A DNA stretch of 64,000 nt from Kitagawia praeruptora (Eukaryota; Streptophyta; Magnoliopsida; Apiales; Apiaceae). How positions within the stretch are numbered: position 1 is the first letter of the stretch; the number at the start of each line of letters is the position of its first letter. The DNA lies in NCBI GenBank assembly GCA_037693485.1, contig CM075345.1, positions 83,520,001 to 83,584,000 on the forward strand. The letters are read 5' to 3'. The translations under genes were made by a program, and so were the position numbers. The notes beneath the pieces were generated by a model. That model worked only from the letters and a program-made list of their open reading frames with translations, had not been told where the DNA came from and searched no databases. Shown one piece after another: positions 1-11,452 of the stretch.

Positions 1-194
1 CACACAACACCCCAAGTACCAAGTCAATCATCCACATATAAGTCATCTCCATTCATTCACCATCTAATTTAATTATATACAATTCTAATATGAAATCTGT
101 CTTGACTTGCAGTAAATAGGTAAATAAACAAATCTACCTTGACTTGTAGTAAACAGACAATTGAACAATCCATGATACCTTGATTCAATCTGTC
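1..194 (-). mobile_element. Left-edge part of alpha-minus LTR retrotransposon interior
   Basis: AT-rich, non-coding sequence on the left of element A. The 16-bp duplication flanking A shows that this stretch and the sequence from 2703 onward were contiguous before A inserted, so it belongs to the same decayed LTR-retrotransposon interior. I see no gene or motif in it. Confidence 0.5.
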
Positions 195-210
195 AACCAA
201 ACCTCATATC
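195..210. repeat. Target-site duplication, left copy (element A)
   Basis: AACCAAACCTCATATC is repeated exactly at 2687-2702. The two 16-bp copies bracket element A precisely: this one abuts the poly-T (the element's poly-A on the minus strand) and the other abuts its 5' end. Perfect identity suggests a fairly recent insertion. Confidence 0.93.
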
Positions 211-2686
211 TTTTTTTTTTTTTGCTAATTAAAATTTTATACCAATGGCAAAGGATTACACTTCTAGGGGCATACCCCACGGAAATAAAAACATCAACCA
301 CCGGAACACCTAACAGATCTACATAGAATAAGCTAGCAAAACTAGCTTACAACATCAAACACTAACTTAACATAACCACAATCACAAGCGCCTCCAACAC
401 CCTAATTTGAAAACAGGCCATTCAGAATGGCCTCACCCAAACCAATACTAACTACCCTCAGAAAAACATTCAATATAATCCCATAAATTCCAACCCAGAG
501 ATAATCATGACTCGAGATGACAACATAATTGTAGATTGCAACATTGCTAACTTGAAGAACAACATGAACAATATCTCTAGCCAGTCTTCTCCATCCATCA
601 AGGAGGTCATTCCGGCTCCTGCAGAATAATATAGAAGAACTCACCCCATCATACACCAACCCCTGCTTGGTCAATAAGTCAGTAGAAGCACACCCCAACT
701 GGTATGCATCATCATGTTTCTCTTCACGAGCATGAAGACCTCCGGTGCAGGGCACCTCAACCATTGGTAACCAATGAGTGCATGCACTCAAAGTAATACT
801 GACTACCTTCCGATCAGACGTAGCCACAATCTGTTCAGAAATAACAGAACCCATCACATCAGAATTAATAAAGACCCAGTAGTACATTCCATCCCACACG
901 AGGTGGACGCCAATTACCACAAAATCTGGCTCATTCATTAGACCAGTGTACTGGTGCCAATAATATGGTAAAACTGCATCTACAAGAAACCCAGCAGCAG
1001 TTCCTTCACAAGACAAGATCGCACCCCATTGTTGTGCCAAACCAAAAAAAGACATCCATCGAAAAAACCATCTTCTGAGTTGCAATTGCCTATCTAGCAC
1101 AAGACAGAATACAACCCCATTCATTTCCCATTGAAGGATAACCAACCCAAAAGTTAATGTCCAATCATCAGATAAGTTATCCTCAATTGCACTCACGGTC
1201 TCCTCGAACGAGAGTCCTCTATCAATTTTTAATGACATAGCATCAACAGTACCAAAGTACTGTTCGGTACAAGAAAAAGTTGGATAGCAAACAAGACTAC
1301 TATCCCCAACATCGCTATGAGTTTGTGCCCCAACCGGCGCACCAAACCCGCTACTCAAAAAGCAGAGAGACATAACAACCAATAGCTGGCGACCATAGTC
1401 GAAGAGTTCCCTAACAGAGATAGTAGAGAACCTGGGAGCCATACCCTCAAGCATCTGGCCTGCATTACCAGATTTGCCCAAATCTCCCAAAAATGGAGGG
1501 CTACAAGCACCATCTTCATAAATCAAAACCCCAACAATACAAGAAGAACAGTCCTTACGGAAGCCCGTCTCAATAGCACAGCAGAAATAGTGCTCCACTT
1601 TTGTAATTATGTGCGACAGAATCTCGAACACCTGAGATGCCGATGTCGCGCCCACATTGCAACCATACTTGTAGCATGATATCTGAACTATCCCAACATT
1701 CTGAATTCCAAGTTTGAAAGAATAAGAATACATAACAATTGAGCCCAGAAAAAGCCCCATTATAATCATGACGACATGATAGTCACCAACATAGACGATT
1801 TCCTTCCCTACAAGGTACCAAAAATGGCCCCTCTCAACATGGATGTGCACCGTGCACCATGTAACTTGGTTATCACATATAGTAAAGGAATTAAACCCAC
1901 CATTATCCTTTCCAGAAATTAATCCGAGCAAAAATAGATTCGCGCAATCCAACACTTGAATTGGGCCACCGAAAGAGATACCCCATAGCGAATTTCTTAA
2001 TGGGAATTTAAACCCAACAATTCCCTTCAAGAAATCCTCTTCAACAACTACATCCCCCAAAACCAAAATGGTTTTCCCCTTGGACGCAGGAAAAACAAGT
2101 GCGACTCTATAACCAGACTCACCTCTTCTCATACCTTCATGAGCTGTTGAAATCAAACCCATCAAATTCATAAATCTCCCAACAGAGAAGTTCAAAGTCA
2201 TCTTGAACTTAACCCAAGAGATGGGTCTCATCTCAAGCTCGAGAAAATCATAAGAGGTGGAGTCCATCTCAGACGAATCCACACAAACAACAAGACTTCC
2301 CAACAAAGTAGGCGCTAACAGGTCAAAGCCATTCCGTTCGCAGATCAAGCCATCTCCCAAGGCCTCCATAGCATAAACCACTATGAGAGTGATGCTATTT
2401 GTCAGAGAAGAATGGAACACTACTGGTCCATTCTCCAGATCCACAGAACCGAACTGCCAAGACCTCACCAAAAAATGGACAAAAATAAAGGAATTTTTGG
2501 GTTGAGGGTGAGAGATAAGAAAGGGGAAGGTGGATTTAGGAAGGAGAAATTTAGATCTAATGGATTGAAGGTGTAGATTGGGCTGAAAAAACATGGCGGC
2601 TAGAAGAAATTTAGGGTTTTTTGTGAGAGGTTAGAGAGAGGTCAGAGAGAATACGACTCTCATGTTTACTAAACTATGTGTTGGAT
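211..2686 (-). mobile_element. Element A: full-length passenger element with LINE ends
   Basis: Retroposed element of 2476 bp on the minus strand. Poly-A (T run 211-223) is preceded by the family tail (GCTAATTAAAATTTTATACC as read on plus, then the GGGGCATACCCC hairpin near 279). The family 5' motif ATGAGAGTC is the complement of 2655-2663, followed by CTAGCCGCC. It shares these ends with LINE B but has no endonuclease or reverse transcriptase; one long open frame fills the middle. Between ATGAGAGTC and the target duplication lie 23 extra nucleotides (2664-2686) not found in other copies. Inferred to be mobilised in trans by a related LINE. Confidence 0.88.
402..2594 (-). CDS. Passenger protein of element A, unknown function (730 codons)
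   Basis: One uninterrupted frame of 730 residues fills element A. The first ATG follows the leader motif CTAGCCGCC directly, but residues 1-75 may be translated leader; the Met at residue 76 (near 2369, MEALGDGL) is a plausible true start. I recognise no known domain. The protein is rich in V, F, L, G and W. Residues about 430-530 and 620-690 match the protein of element D: both have YFG near CYP/YYP, QLQL[RK]R, MSFFGL, QWG.ILS.EG, CTHW..MVE..C.GGLH and QGLVY.GVSS. A weaker match (KGKT followed by LWGI) links it to element G. Absence of stops over 2.2 kb in a non-autonomous element is notable. It could act on its own RNA or RNP; this is inference only. Confidence 0.7.
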   Translation of the reverse strand: MFFQPNLHLQSIRSKFLLPKSTFPFLISHPQPKNSFIFVHFLVRSWQFGSVDLENGPVVFHSSLTNSITLIVVYAMEALGDGLICERNGFDLLAPTLLGSLVVCVDSSEMDSTSYDFLELEMRPISWVKFKMTLNFSVGRFMNLMGLISTAHEGMRRGESGYRVALVFPASKGKTILVLGDVVVEEDFLKGIVGFKFPLRNSLWGISFGGPIQVLDCANLFLLGLISGKDNGGFNSFTICDNQVTWCTVHIHVERGHFWYLVGKEIVYVGDYHVVMIIMGLFLGSIVMYSYSFKLGIQNVGIVQISCYKYGCNVGATSASQVFEILSHIITKVEHYFCCAIETGFRKDCSSCIVGVLIYEDGACSPPFLGDLGKSGNAGQMLEGMAPRFSTISVRELFDYGRQLLVVMSLCFLSSGFGAPVGAQTHSDVGDSSLVCYPTFSCTEQYFGTVDAMSLKIDRGLSFEETVSAIEDNLSDDWTLTFGLVILQWEMNGVVFCLVLDRQLQLRRWFFRWMSFFGLAQQWGAILSCEGTAAGFLVDAVLPYYWHQYTGLMNEPDFVVIGVHLVWDGMYYWVFINSDVMGSVISEQIVATSDRKVVSITLSACTHWLPMVEVPCTGGLHAREEKHDDAYQLGCASTDLLTKQGLVYDGVSSSILFCRSRNDLLDGWRRLARDIVHVVLQVSNVAIYNYVVISSHDYLWVGIYGIILNVFLRVVSIGLGEAILNGLFSN

Positions 2687-2702
2687 AACCAAACCTCATA
2701 TC
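2687..2702. repeat. Target-site duplication, right copy (element A)
   Basis: Exact second copy of the 16-mer at 195-210. It fixes the 5' boundary of element A at 2686 and shows that the 23 nucleotides between this point and the conserved ATGAGAGTC belong to the inserted DNA, not to the target. Confidence 0.93.
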
Positions 2703-4860
2703 ATCTATTCTCGATCGTGTCCTTGGAGTTGAATACTACAATCAAACATATACATCATTAGATACATGTCAAACATAATTTGATTAACAACTCAATTCTC
2801 ACTCTTCTAAAAACATTTTGGTTTATTAAAGCTTTTGAAATAAAATATATCCGAAAACATTTTACCCTTGAAATTTACAGTTTTGAAAACTAACACGCTC
2901 CATAACCTTGAATTCAACATAATCCACCACAACAATAAAATTTTAAAAAAATAATTGGTTTGTAACATCATTATCCCGGAGTCACAGCCCCCTTGATACC
3001 GACCACAAAACAACTTTCATTCAACACATTTCAACAAGCTCTGCCTTTCATTAACAAGAAAATTCGACTTGACATACGTCACATCAGTCATACGTCTTCA
3101 ACAATTAACTGACGATCTTCGAAAATCATTTGAACTTCACTATCCCGCGTCCTCTGAAATCAACTCCCGGATCATAGCTCTGCATATTCAACAAGGTCTC
3201 GAATTTGACTCTGCGCTTTATAACTTCAACGTTTAACACTACTCAAATTAACCACAGAAATCACGACATTCCTCCATCCCTTGCACTTTGAACTATTCTG
3301 AAACAAAATACACGTTCACCACTTGTCCTCTTGACTATTCAATTTTCACATTCTGGTTCGTCACCTCATCTCGGCACCTCTTAATTCCATGATAACTCGC
3401 GCTAAAATAACACAATGTGAATCATCTTCGTTGTAGACTAGGCGTTCAATACTTCTCGACTCTAAGAAACTTTCTTCACACTTTGTTGTCTATTCAAAAC
3501 TTTTTTGTTCTCTCTCTGGTAAAATTGATTACTACTGCAGCTATCTGGATAAAATCTTCAATAATCTTTAGAAATTCCCGATTAATCTCACAAAACTTCA
3601 GAGCTCTACTGGTACAGATTTCTTTCCATCCAAAATTTATATAAAAAATTCTTCTGCATAATCTTCGAACATCTTGAAATGTCATCTATGAACATAATTA
3701 AATTCTTCGTCCGAATAATGTTTGAAATCCTATTCATGTACCTATAAAGCGGTAAATGCTCTCGTTCAATCAAACACCATCACCAACAATTTATCGTGTC
3801 CATATCAATTCAATAGGCTGTTCCAAAAATATCATAGGGTTTCCATCTTCAGATGATCTTACTCCATTCATAAATCAACTTTAGACAAAATATCCACCTT
3901 TCAATTGGTTAAATAACTCATTCAATCTTGATAAAAACAAAGTTCTTCATGATTACTGGTCCACTTATTCTACTTTTGGAAAATGAATAACAACAAACTC
4001 TTCATCCTTACCTGGTGACACTCCGGTAATCTATCAAAATATACATTCGAAAATTTTAACCGCTAAAATCTGCTTTCACGTAACCGTTTCCATTATGACA
4101 TCTCCCTCTTATGTAGAACAACTTCAAATTCTTAGTATAATCATTTTTTTTGTCTACTGGTCCTTAAGACTTCTATGTCTACTTCCGGCCTCAAAACACC
4201 ATTTTTACATCTCTTGAAAATCAAAGTCTCACTCTCTTGTCCTCACAATTTGCTCGTACTTCGTTGTTAGGAAATCAATCCAATCTTGAATCACACTTAA
4301 CTTTTTTTTCTTTTTTTTTTTTCTGTCAGCACAATTAACTTCTTGCTAACTTCATTCATAATCATGTTGAATTTCTAGCTTTCCTGGTAATTATGGAAAG
4401 TCTTGTTACTCTCATCATAGGTTCCACTAAGACTGATATGATAAAATCTCTGGCAAAAGTCCTATCTTTCCAAGCTCATGGAACATAACTTTAACTTCTG
4501 ACTTTGTCACTTGTTACCACACTATTCTTTCTTATTACAGCCACAACTCTATGCATTTATCTCACCAAAATCTCCATAGGATTCTCTCTCGAAATCTTAT
4601 CTTCTGACGATGGGGTCTTGTTCATCTATGCTAATTCTCATTCTGTGGTCAACTACTGTGTCGTCACTCTTCCAGCTCCAAATCTCCCAAATTCTACATT
4701 CTTTCCTTAACTGCATCACATGTCCTCCATTAAAATACTTCAGAAAGCTTTTCTAGTTCACTATCTTCCTCCTATTATCATTCTGTTCCATCTTGGTCAA
4801 CTCTCTCCTACTCTTAACAGTCATGACTCTTTAAACTGAGCTCACACAAGTTATTAACTC
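2703..4860 (-). mobile_element. Decayed internal region of alpha-minus LTR retrotransposon
   Basis: No convincing gene. Read on the minus strand, about 4190-4390 aligns by eye with 50540-50790 of the alpha-plus element (shared GTTTTGAGGCCGGAAGTAGAC and GTGAGGACAAGA). That identifies the stretch as retrotransposon interior in the opposite orientation. The short open frames here (for example near 3417-3685 and 4504-4710) lack known domains and look accidental. The plus copy carries a faint Gypsy pol trace just downstream of the matching point, so the family is probably Ty3/Gypsy-derived. Confidence 0.65.
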
Positions 4861-4868
4861 CACACAAT

Positions 4869-5567
4869 CAGGGGCGGACGCAGAAAGTTTATTCAAGGGG
4901 GGCCAAAATATCGTATATATAATTCATCGTCTATAGAAAAAAGGATTGTTTTAATACATTAAAATTAAGATCGACATTCTTTAAGTCACGGAATTCATCT
5001 ATAATACTCCCTCCGTCCCCCAATGTACCCTCAGATTCTTTCTTTATATTGGGGACGAGGGCGTCACACGCATTTTAAGGTTCTTTTAATATAGTTTAAT
5101 AAATTATTTTTAATTTATTTTGTTTTGAATAAAAATTTAATGTTTAAATTTTTATTCAAAAATTATTTTTTAAAAAATAAGTTATGAAAAATTATTTTTT
5201 AAAAAATAAGTTATGGAACTATATACAACTTAAAATGTGTGTCAAGCAGTGAAAAGATTTTGTAAAGAAATGAATGAGACCGAGAAAATAGGATTTATAC
5301 TAATATAATGAACAATTTCTTTCTCAATATATAATATTAAACAATCTGACTATATGAGAGATTGAACTAATGATTACGGAGTATATAATTTTCTGAGTTG
5401 TGGGCTTGTACAAATGGGTCAAGGAATCAATAAAAACCAAATTATAGCAGGGGCCAAGTAACTTATATTACCTAATTTAGAGCTATAAATACGTATATAT
5501 CACTCCTTCTACTAAGAACCTGGTGGGGGCCACGGCCACCATCAGTCCTACTGTGTGTCCGCCCCTG
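4869..5567. mobile_element. hAT-type MITE with 8-bp target duplication
   Basis: Terminal inverted repeats CAGGGGCGGAC (4869-4879) and GTCCGCCCCTG (5557-5567) are perfect over 11 bp. CACACAAT occurs immediately outside both (4861-4868 and 5568-5575). The 8-bp duplication and CAGGGGCGGA-type terminus are hallmarks of plant hAT elements. The element is 699 bp with no coding capacity, so it is non-autonomous. It carries a further nested MITE-like insert. Confidence 0.9.
4998..5385. mobile_element. Stowaway-like MITE nested in the hAT MITE (probable)
   Basis: The left end ACTCCCTCCGTCCCCCAATG is the classic start of plant Stowaway/Tc1-mariner MITEs. The right end, read in reverse, is ACTCCGTAATCATTAG. 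TA flanks both sides. A 26-bp direct repeat built on TTTTTTAAAAAATAAGTTATG lies near 5163-5216. The right inverted repeat is diverged, so the exact right border is uncertain. Confidence 0.55.
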
Positions 5568-5586
5568 CACACAATCATCTTACTCC

Positions 5587-5599
5587 TTATTCAAATTTC
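5587..5599. repeat. Target-site duplication, left copy (LINE B)
   Basis: TTATTCAAATTTC is repeated exactly at 13534-13546. The pair brackets LINE B together with element C nested in it, giving the outer limits 5600-13533. Confidence 0.9.
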
Positions 5600-5785
5600 T
5601 TTTTGTTTGCTAATTAAATTTTATACCAAAGGAAAATGATTACATCTCTAGGGGCATACCCCGCGATAAATAATGCATCTGCCTAACAGAACAACATGGA
5701 AAACAACAATAAAGCTAGATAAACTAGTAGTCAACAAACCACGGTCCACAAGACCTGGAAGAAAACAACAACTATAGCAAATGAA

Positions 5786-6808
5786 CTAGAACAGCATAAG
5801 AACAAGGGTTGGGTCTTCTCGGGCCCATTTTTTAAAGGAAGAACAAGTAAATAGTTTTTCCTTCACAATGGCTTTTACATTCGAAATGAGCACGGTAGAG
5901 GGATGTCCTGGGCCAGTATTATGGCTTCTGAAATTTCTCTCCTTCCACAAACTGTAAACACATGTCGTCAGGTAAGTACCAGCAATGGCCCTAAGCTTTG
6001 CATTAAGAGGACATGTAAAGAAATCACCCTGCTGCCAGCAAGCCCAATCCGCATGGAGTGGAAAGGGAATGACTCTCATTACTAGGGAGGAAAAAGGACA
6101 AGTAGTGAGCAGGTGACTAATTGACTCAACATCTGTTCCACAAAGAGTGCACACAGGATCAACATTCATGCCAAAAAGGACCATACGCTCCTTAGTGAGC
6201 AGCCTATTCTTCACTGCAAGCCAAGTAACAAAAGAGCACTTTGGGATGTTGAGAGAATTCCACACTAGGTCGCTCCAATCAGCAGATTGACCCAAGTCAC
6301 GAATAGAGGCCCAAATAGATGCCAATTTGACAAGCTTCGGCTGGAGTCCATCCCAAGTGATGCAATCCCTGTCATGAAGTTGAACCATACTAGCCCTGTT
6401 CCTGACTTCAATGACATCCATGTGATTTGATTGAGGGAGATGCCATACCCCATTGCTAAGATACGTCCCAATACTAACCATACTAGATGATTCAGCCGTG
6501 GAGATCACAGAAGGAGAGACAAGAGCCAGGGGCTTTTTATTTGCCCATGGATCATGCCAAAAAAGAAAATTAGAGTTCACTCCAACTTCAAAACTAAGAA
6601 AGTTCATCGCCTGGTGCCTAGCATTAAAATTTTTCCTTGCAATCCAACTACACCTGTACGGCATCTTTGCAGTCCAGAAACCCTTATTACGAATCAGCAC
6701 CTTATGAAACCAAGAAATCCAAAGAGAGTTAGCAGAGGGTTGGAGCAGGCGCCAGAGCTGATGTAACACAGCTGCCTGGTTCCATTCAAAGAGGTTTTTA
6801 ATCCCCAA
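5786..6808 (-). pseudogene. LINE B ORF2, C-terminal part (zf-RVT domain)
   Basis: C-terminal third of ORF2, displaced by one frame from the upstream part. It holds the conserved region after the polymerase (LFEWNQAAVLHQLWRL) and the plant LINE zinc-binding module: WNSLNIPKCSFVTWLA followed by CTLCG and H..TCPF, the zf-RVT pattern near residues 205-245. The frame joins the polymerase frame at about 6800, where a run of five A (minus strand) is one base short of keeping the frame. The native stop is at 5786-5788, about 180 nt before the end of the tail. As it stands it cannot be translated as part of ORF2. Confidence 0.85.
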
Positions 6809-9141
6809 CCCCCCTCACTTTTTGGTTTACAACAATCTTCCCAGCCAACTTTGTAGTGACACCTACCCGATTCTTTATAGAATCCTCCCCAAAGGAATTT
6901 AAAGAACAAACTGTTGATCTTCTTTAAGATAGCCTTGGGAAGAAATATATACATGCTCCAGTAGCCAACAATACTAGCCATGATCGCTTTAATCAGCATC
7001 AAGCGGCCTGCAAAATTGAGAAATCTCACCATCCACGATTCCACCTTCTTGCAAAGCTTGGCCACCAAGGAGGAGCAGTCCCTGCTATTTAGTTTACCAG
7101 TAATGAGAGGCAACCCTAGGTACGTGATAGGAAAGGAGCCTCTTTGAAAGCCAGTAGTCCGAAGGATATTCTCCACCACATTCTCTCTGACATTCGCAAA
7201 AAAGCAAACTGACTTATCAATACTAGGAACCAGGTTAGAACAGTTGGAGAACATAGAAACCCCCTCCATAAGAGTAGCAACTGAAGATTCATCACCATGA
7301 CTGAATAGGAAAACGTCATCAGCAAAGATAATATGGTGCAGGTTGACTTGCTTTGTTCGCCAATGGAATTTGAAATCAGAACCATCAATAGAATTGTTTA
7401 GACATGCTGTAAAGACTTCCATGGCCATCACAAAAAGATAGGGAGAGATGGGGTCTCCCTGTCTTAAGCCCGATTTGCCCTTGAAAAAACCCTCCAAACT
7501 ACCATTTAACTTTACAGAGAACATCGTGGAGGTGATACACACCTTAACCCAATCAATAAACCTTGGAGGGAATCCCATTTTGTGAAGAACTTGTAATATA
7601 AAACTCCAATTCAAAGAGTCAAAGGCCTTGTGGATGTCAAGTTTGATTGCACATCGAGCCTGGCCAGAATTCTGGTTGTAACCTTTGCAAAGGGCTTGAG
7701 CCAGAAAAATGTTATCACCTATGGACCTTTTGGCCACAAAAGCAGACTGGTTTGGAGAAATCAAACTGGGCATAACCCCCTTGAGTCTAGCCGCAATCAT
7801 CTTAGAGATACACTTATAAAGCACATTGCAACAAGATATGGGGCGAAAGTGTTGCATCTGGGATGGGTTTTGGTGCTTTGGAACCAGGCAAATTGAAGCA
7901 GCATTAATAATCTTAGGCATAACAAGGGAATCAAAGAAATACAGAATACCTCTTGTGACATCAGGTCCCACAATGTGCCAGGTGGCCAAATAGAACTCCA
8001 CCGAGAAACCATCAGGACCAGGGCTTTTGTTTTTGCCCATCTTTTTTAAAGTGGTAAACACATCAGCCTCCGTGAACGGCCGATCAATTAGGCAAGCCTG
8101 ATTTTCATTCAGCTTAGGAATATGCAAATCCGCAGGGAGTTGGCGAACCTCACTTTGTTGGCCAAGCAAGTTTTTGTAGTAGTCCACCGCTATAGAGGCC
8201 ATCCCCTCATGAGATGTTACAGGATCACCATTCGAGTCACTAAGAGACACCACCTTATTCACATTCCACCTTCCTCTACAGGCATTGAAAAAGAATTTGT
8301 TATTGTTATCCCCATTCTTAAGCCAGTTAACCCTCGACTTTTGCTTGAGGAAACATTCCTCCAAATGCAGAGCTTTGGTGAAGGCATCAATCAATCTCTT
8401 TTCCTCCTCAAACTGAGCCAAGGACGACCTAAGAGGAAGCCCTTTTTGAAATCTCAACAGTTCCTGCCTAGTGTCATTCACCACCTGATGAAGATTTCCC
8501 ACCGAGGTGTTTAACCCTTTAATTGCCAACTTTACTCTCTTTAATTTTGAGGTTAGAATAAACCAGGGATCACCGGATACCTGATCCTCCCATGCCTGCT
8601 GGACCAAAGGAATGAACCTCTGATCACTAATCAAATAGTTGAAAAACTGAAAAGGTTTCTTGACCACGGGACGCTCCAAACCTAGGGTAGTCAGAGCAGG
8701 GCAATGGTCTGAAAGCCCTCTAGGTAAGAAGTCTGTGTAGGAGGAGGGAAACACATTATGCCAGACAGCATTTACCAGAACTCTATCCAACTTTCTATAT
8801 TTCGGATTGTGGATGTTGCAATCCCACCAGGTAAGCACATTTCCAGTACTTCGGAGGTCCGTGATGCCTAAAGCACGCACAAAATCCTTAAAGTCAGTCA
8901 TATCCATGGTCCATTGAGTGTTACCTCCAATTTTCTCCTCTGTTCGAAGACAGGTATTAAGATCCCCAGAAATTACCCAAGCATCATTTGTCAAAGTCCT
9001 CGAGGCCTGAGACAAGTCGGACCAAAGAATTCTCCTCTCAATGTCATCATTCGAGCCATAAACAAAAGAGACAACAAAGCTAATGTTGTGCTGCAGCAAT
9101 AGAACTGTGCACGTGATATGCTGGGCACTAGAGGCTAGCAC
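6694..9141 (-). pseudogene. LINE B ORF2, endonuclease end plus reverse transcriptase
   Basis: Largest surviving block of ORF2. Near its start are the rest of the APE-type endonuclease (WVISGDLNT, LTWWDC, KLDRVLVN, GLSDHCPAL) that nicks target DNA. Then the reverse transcriptase: KNKSPGPDGF, FRPISCCNVLYK, AIKLDIHKAFDSLNW, SGLRQGDPISPYLF and the catalytic IIFADD (FADD rather than YADD, usual in plant L1s), then YLGLPL. It follows 9151-9426 in the same frame after one nonsense change (a Trp position is TAG) and ends artificially at the frameshift near 6800. The family makes cDNA at the nicked target (target-primed reverse transcription). Confidence 0.93.
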
Positions 9142-9150
9142 CGTAACCTT

Positions 9151-9381
9151 CTAAAAATCAGGGTTCCACCCAAGCCAAATACGGCCACCCGCATGGTGCT
9201 CATAATTGAACAACCATTGGAAACGCGGATTAATCTCCTTAGAGATAATCTTAGCAACGTCCTTTCGCACATGAGTTTCCAAAATACTGATCAAGGATAT
9301 TTTATTAGCAGAAATGAAATCCTTGACAAAGTCAACCTTATTGTTGAGCCCACGAACGTTGTAAGAACAAAAAACAGTCAT
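9151..9381 (-). pseudogene. LINE B ORF2, N-terminal endonuclease segment
   Basis: Start of ORF2. The likely initiator is the ATG at 9381, 11 nt after the ORF1 stop, giving MTVFCSYNVRGLNN, the conserved N-terminal motif of APE-like LINE endonucleases, followed by the catalytic Glu in ILETHV. The frame runs further upstream to 9426 without purpose because ORF1 and ORF2 overlap in different frames. It stops at 9151-9153 where LINE M has Trp (NPVFWKVVV), a single nonsense mutation; the same frame continues in the reverse-transcriptase block. Confidence 0.88.
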
Positions 9382-9392
9382 TAAAAACTGAG

Positions 9393-9794
9393 TTAAGACT
9401 TCGAAGGAGGGCCCCCAGACCCCCACTTCGCTCTTTTGACACCCTTGGACTTCCCTTTCTTTCCACTTTGCTTCCTAGCTACTTCATCTACTACCACATG
9501 CTTAAACCCCTGAGGGGATGGAGTACCAGTAGAGATACCCGGGGAGTTTACTGGCTTGCGCTTGTTTTTCACTACAGTCCAACCCTCCCCATCAACAGGG
9601 TTAGTGACTAAGCCAGCGTTGTCATCCTGCCCTTGCTTTGCAACAGGAGTCAGAGATACATCCCTGCCACCCGAACTCGAATCACCCTCAACTTCTTGTT
9701 GACCAGAGTTGCTATCTTCCACAACCACACCTTTGCCCTTATCTGACTCCTTCTTTGTAGATCCAAGGTTTGTCTCTAGGTTCTCTGAATTCAT
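9393..9794 (-). pseudogene. LINE B ORF1, C-terminal basic segment
   Basis: Last 133 codons of ORF1, in the same frame as the two upstream segments. Low-complexity and charged: a Ser/Gly/Asp-rich start, then EGWTVVKNKRKPV, TPSPQGFKHVVVDEVARKQS and a Lys/Arg-rich end (KKGKSKGVKRAK). The same motifs occur in LINE M (EGWTEVKNKRKPV, TPSPQGFKNVSVDEV). Basic tails of ORF1 proteins bind element RNA in related LINEs. The natural stop TAA is at 9393-9395. The segment is separated from the rest of ORF1 by one stop codon at 9795-9797. Confidence 0.8.
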
Positions 9795-10658
9795 TTATGG
9801 CTTGAGCTTCGTTTTCCCAGAATTTCGTGCCCAATCCCTCGGTGCATATGGGCAAGCACCGATAAGATGCCCAAGGGAGTTACAATGGGCACAAATTAAG
9901 GGTTTATTAACGTAAGAAACCTTAACTTCCACATTAGATTTATCGTAATCCACCGCAGGAATAACTGCTGGAAGGGGGTCACCAATCTTATACTGCACAC
10001 ACATTTTTACAAAGGGGAGAATTTCCAGCTCTGAAGTTAGAGCATCAGCACCAAGTGGGACACCTATGACACTTGCTATTCGACTCAGCCCCTCTTGAGT
10101 CCAGTAGCTGTCAGGTAGATTGGAAAATTTAACCCACAGAGGCATAGTCGATACAGTAGTACCCGCACCTGAACAGCCCCAATCTGTAACCACAAGGGGA
10201 CGTTGATCAAAATACCAAGTCCCTTTAGATAGAGAAGCATTCTTATCATTTAAGGAGCTGAATTTAAAAATATAAGTAGACTCATTTCGCCACGATACAG
10301 AAACCAAGCCTTTCTTCCAAATTAATTGAGCAATTTCCTTCACTCTTCTGAATGGCAGGGTGCCCTTTGTGAATTTCCCCACAATACAACATTTAAATTT
10401 CTCAGCTCCTTTCTGCAAAATCTCATCAGGAGGTTGGACTATGCTAGATCCCTCTGGAAGAGGCACATAATCAAAGCTGATTCCCTTTTGAGGTCCCGGG
10501 GCCTCTTTCAACACCGAACTCCACGATTTCTTCTCAGTGTTGGCCTCATCCTTCCCTAGCCCTTCCGACGTATCCTTCACTACACCTGAAGACTCACCTT
10601 TAGACAAGTTAGCATTCCCATTTTTAAGAATACTCTTTAGAGTGGGCGTAGTTTGCAC
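9795..10658 (-). pseudogene. LINE B ORF1, DUF4283 and zinc-knuckle segment
   Basis: Middle of the ORF1 nucleic-acid-binding protein. It contains a DUF4283-type region (EKFKCCIVGKFTKG, LPFRRVKEIAQLIWKKGL, GTWYFDQRPLVVTDW, MPLWVKFSNLP.SYWT) of the kind found in plant LINE gag-like proteins, then a CCHC zinc knuckle CAHCNSLGHLIGAC near residue 265 with C-x2-C-x4-H-x4-C spacing. Bounded by stops: upstream a TAG replaces the Glu codon of LINE M (HAEFN in M), downstream a TAA at 9795. Frame is otherwise continuous with its neighbours, so the ancestral ORF1 was about 590 codons. Confidence 0.87.
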
Positions 10659-10757
10659 AGTATTCTTTCTCTCCTCTTTATCCTTCTGAAAGATAGGAAG
10701 GCCAAATTCATCTCTGCCAGTTATAATGTTGAGTGGGCTGCATAACCCAACATTAAA

Positions 10758-11162
10758 CTAAGCCTGTGCAGTTAGGTTTGCCTTTTCCATTTCCGCTATA
10801 GACAATCCTTTGGACTTTAGGAACACCTCAACCTCCGCTAATTTCTTGCGTAATCTTATCATTTCCTCTCTTTCATTTTTGCTAGTAGCTACCATTGCAG
10901 TCGCTACTCTACTGATTGTAACCCTCTCCATAGCATCTCTAAAATCCTCATGATGAACCTCCTCATCATCAGAAGTGGCCCTCATCACCTTGGTACCAGT
11001 GCCCCCCGAGTTGCTTGGCTCCACCGAATGCGCCGTCGACAAGATTGGGAAATCTTCCGCCTCTCTACGAGAGAGCATCTCATTAAACTCATCATCATCC
11101 ATGTCCTGCATATACCCCGGCAAACCAGACTCAGAATCACAGTTGGATTCTTGACTCACCAT
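10758..11162 (-). pseudogene. LINE B ORF1, N-terminal segment
   Basis: First 134 codons of ORF1, starting MVSQESNCDSESGLPGYMQD and followed by the acidic MDDDEFNEML. LINE M starts the same way (MVSQDSNCDTETGLPGYMQD), which supports this ATG. The C-terminal part (MIRLRKKLAEVEVFLKSKGL) is predicted helical and could form a coiled coil, as ORF1 N-termini often do for multimerisation. A stop (TAG) ends it at 10758, yet the same frame continues through GRDEFGLPIF into the DUF4283 segment, so this is a nonsense mutation, not the natural end. Confidence 0.83.
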
Positions 11163-11452
11163 TAAAACTACTAATCAAATAAATATATAAATATAAGAAA
11201 TTTAGTGTTTAGGTTAAGAGGGAAGGAGAATATGGAGTAAATGAAGGGGATTTGGTCTTTACTGATGGAGAATGTGTGTAAGAGAATAGATCTGTGCTAA
11301 AATTAAATGGAGGGTTTTTTTTTTTTTTTGCTAATTAAAATTTATACCACAGGAAAATGATTACATCTCTAGGGGCATACCCCGCGATTAGCAACACATC
11401 TACCTAGCGGAACAACAGGAAAATTCATCAATAATGCTAGATAAACTAGCAA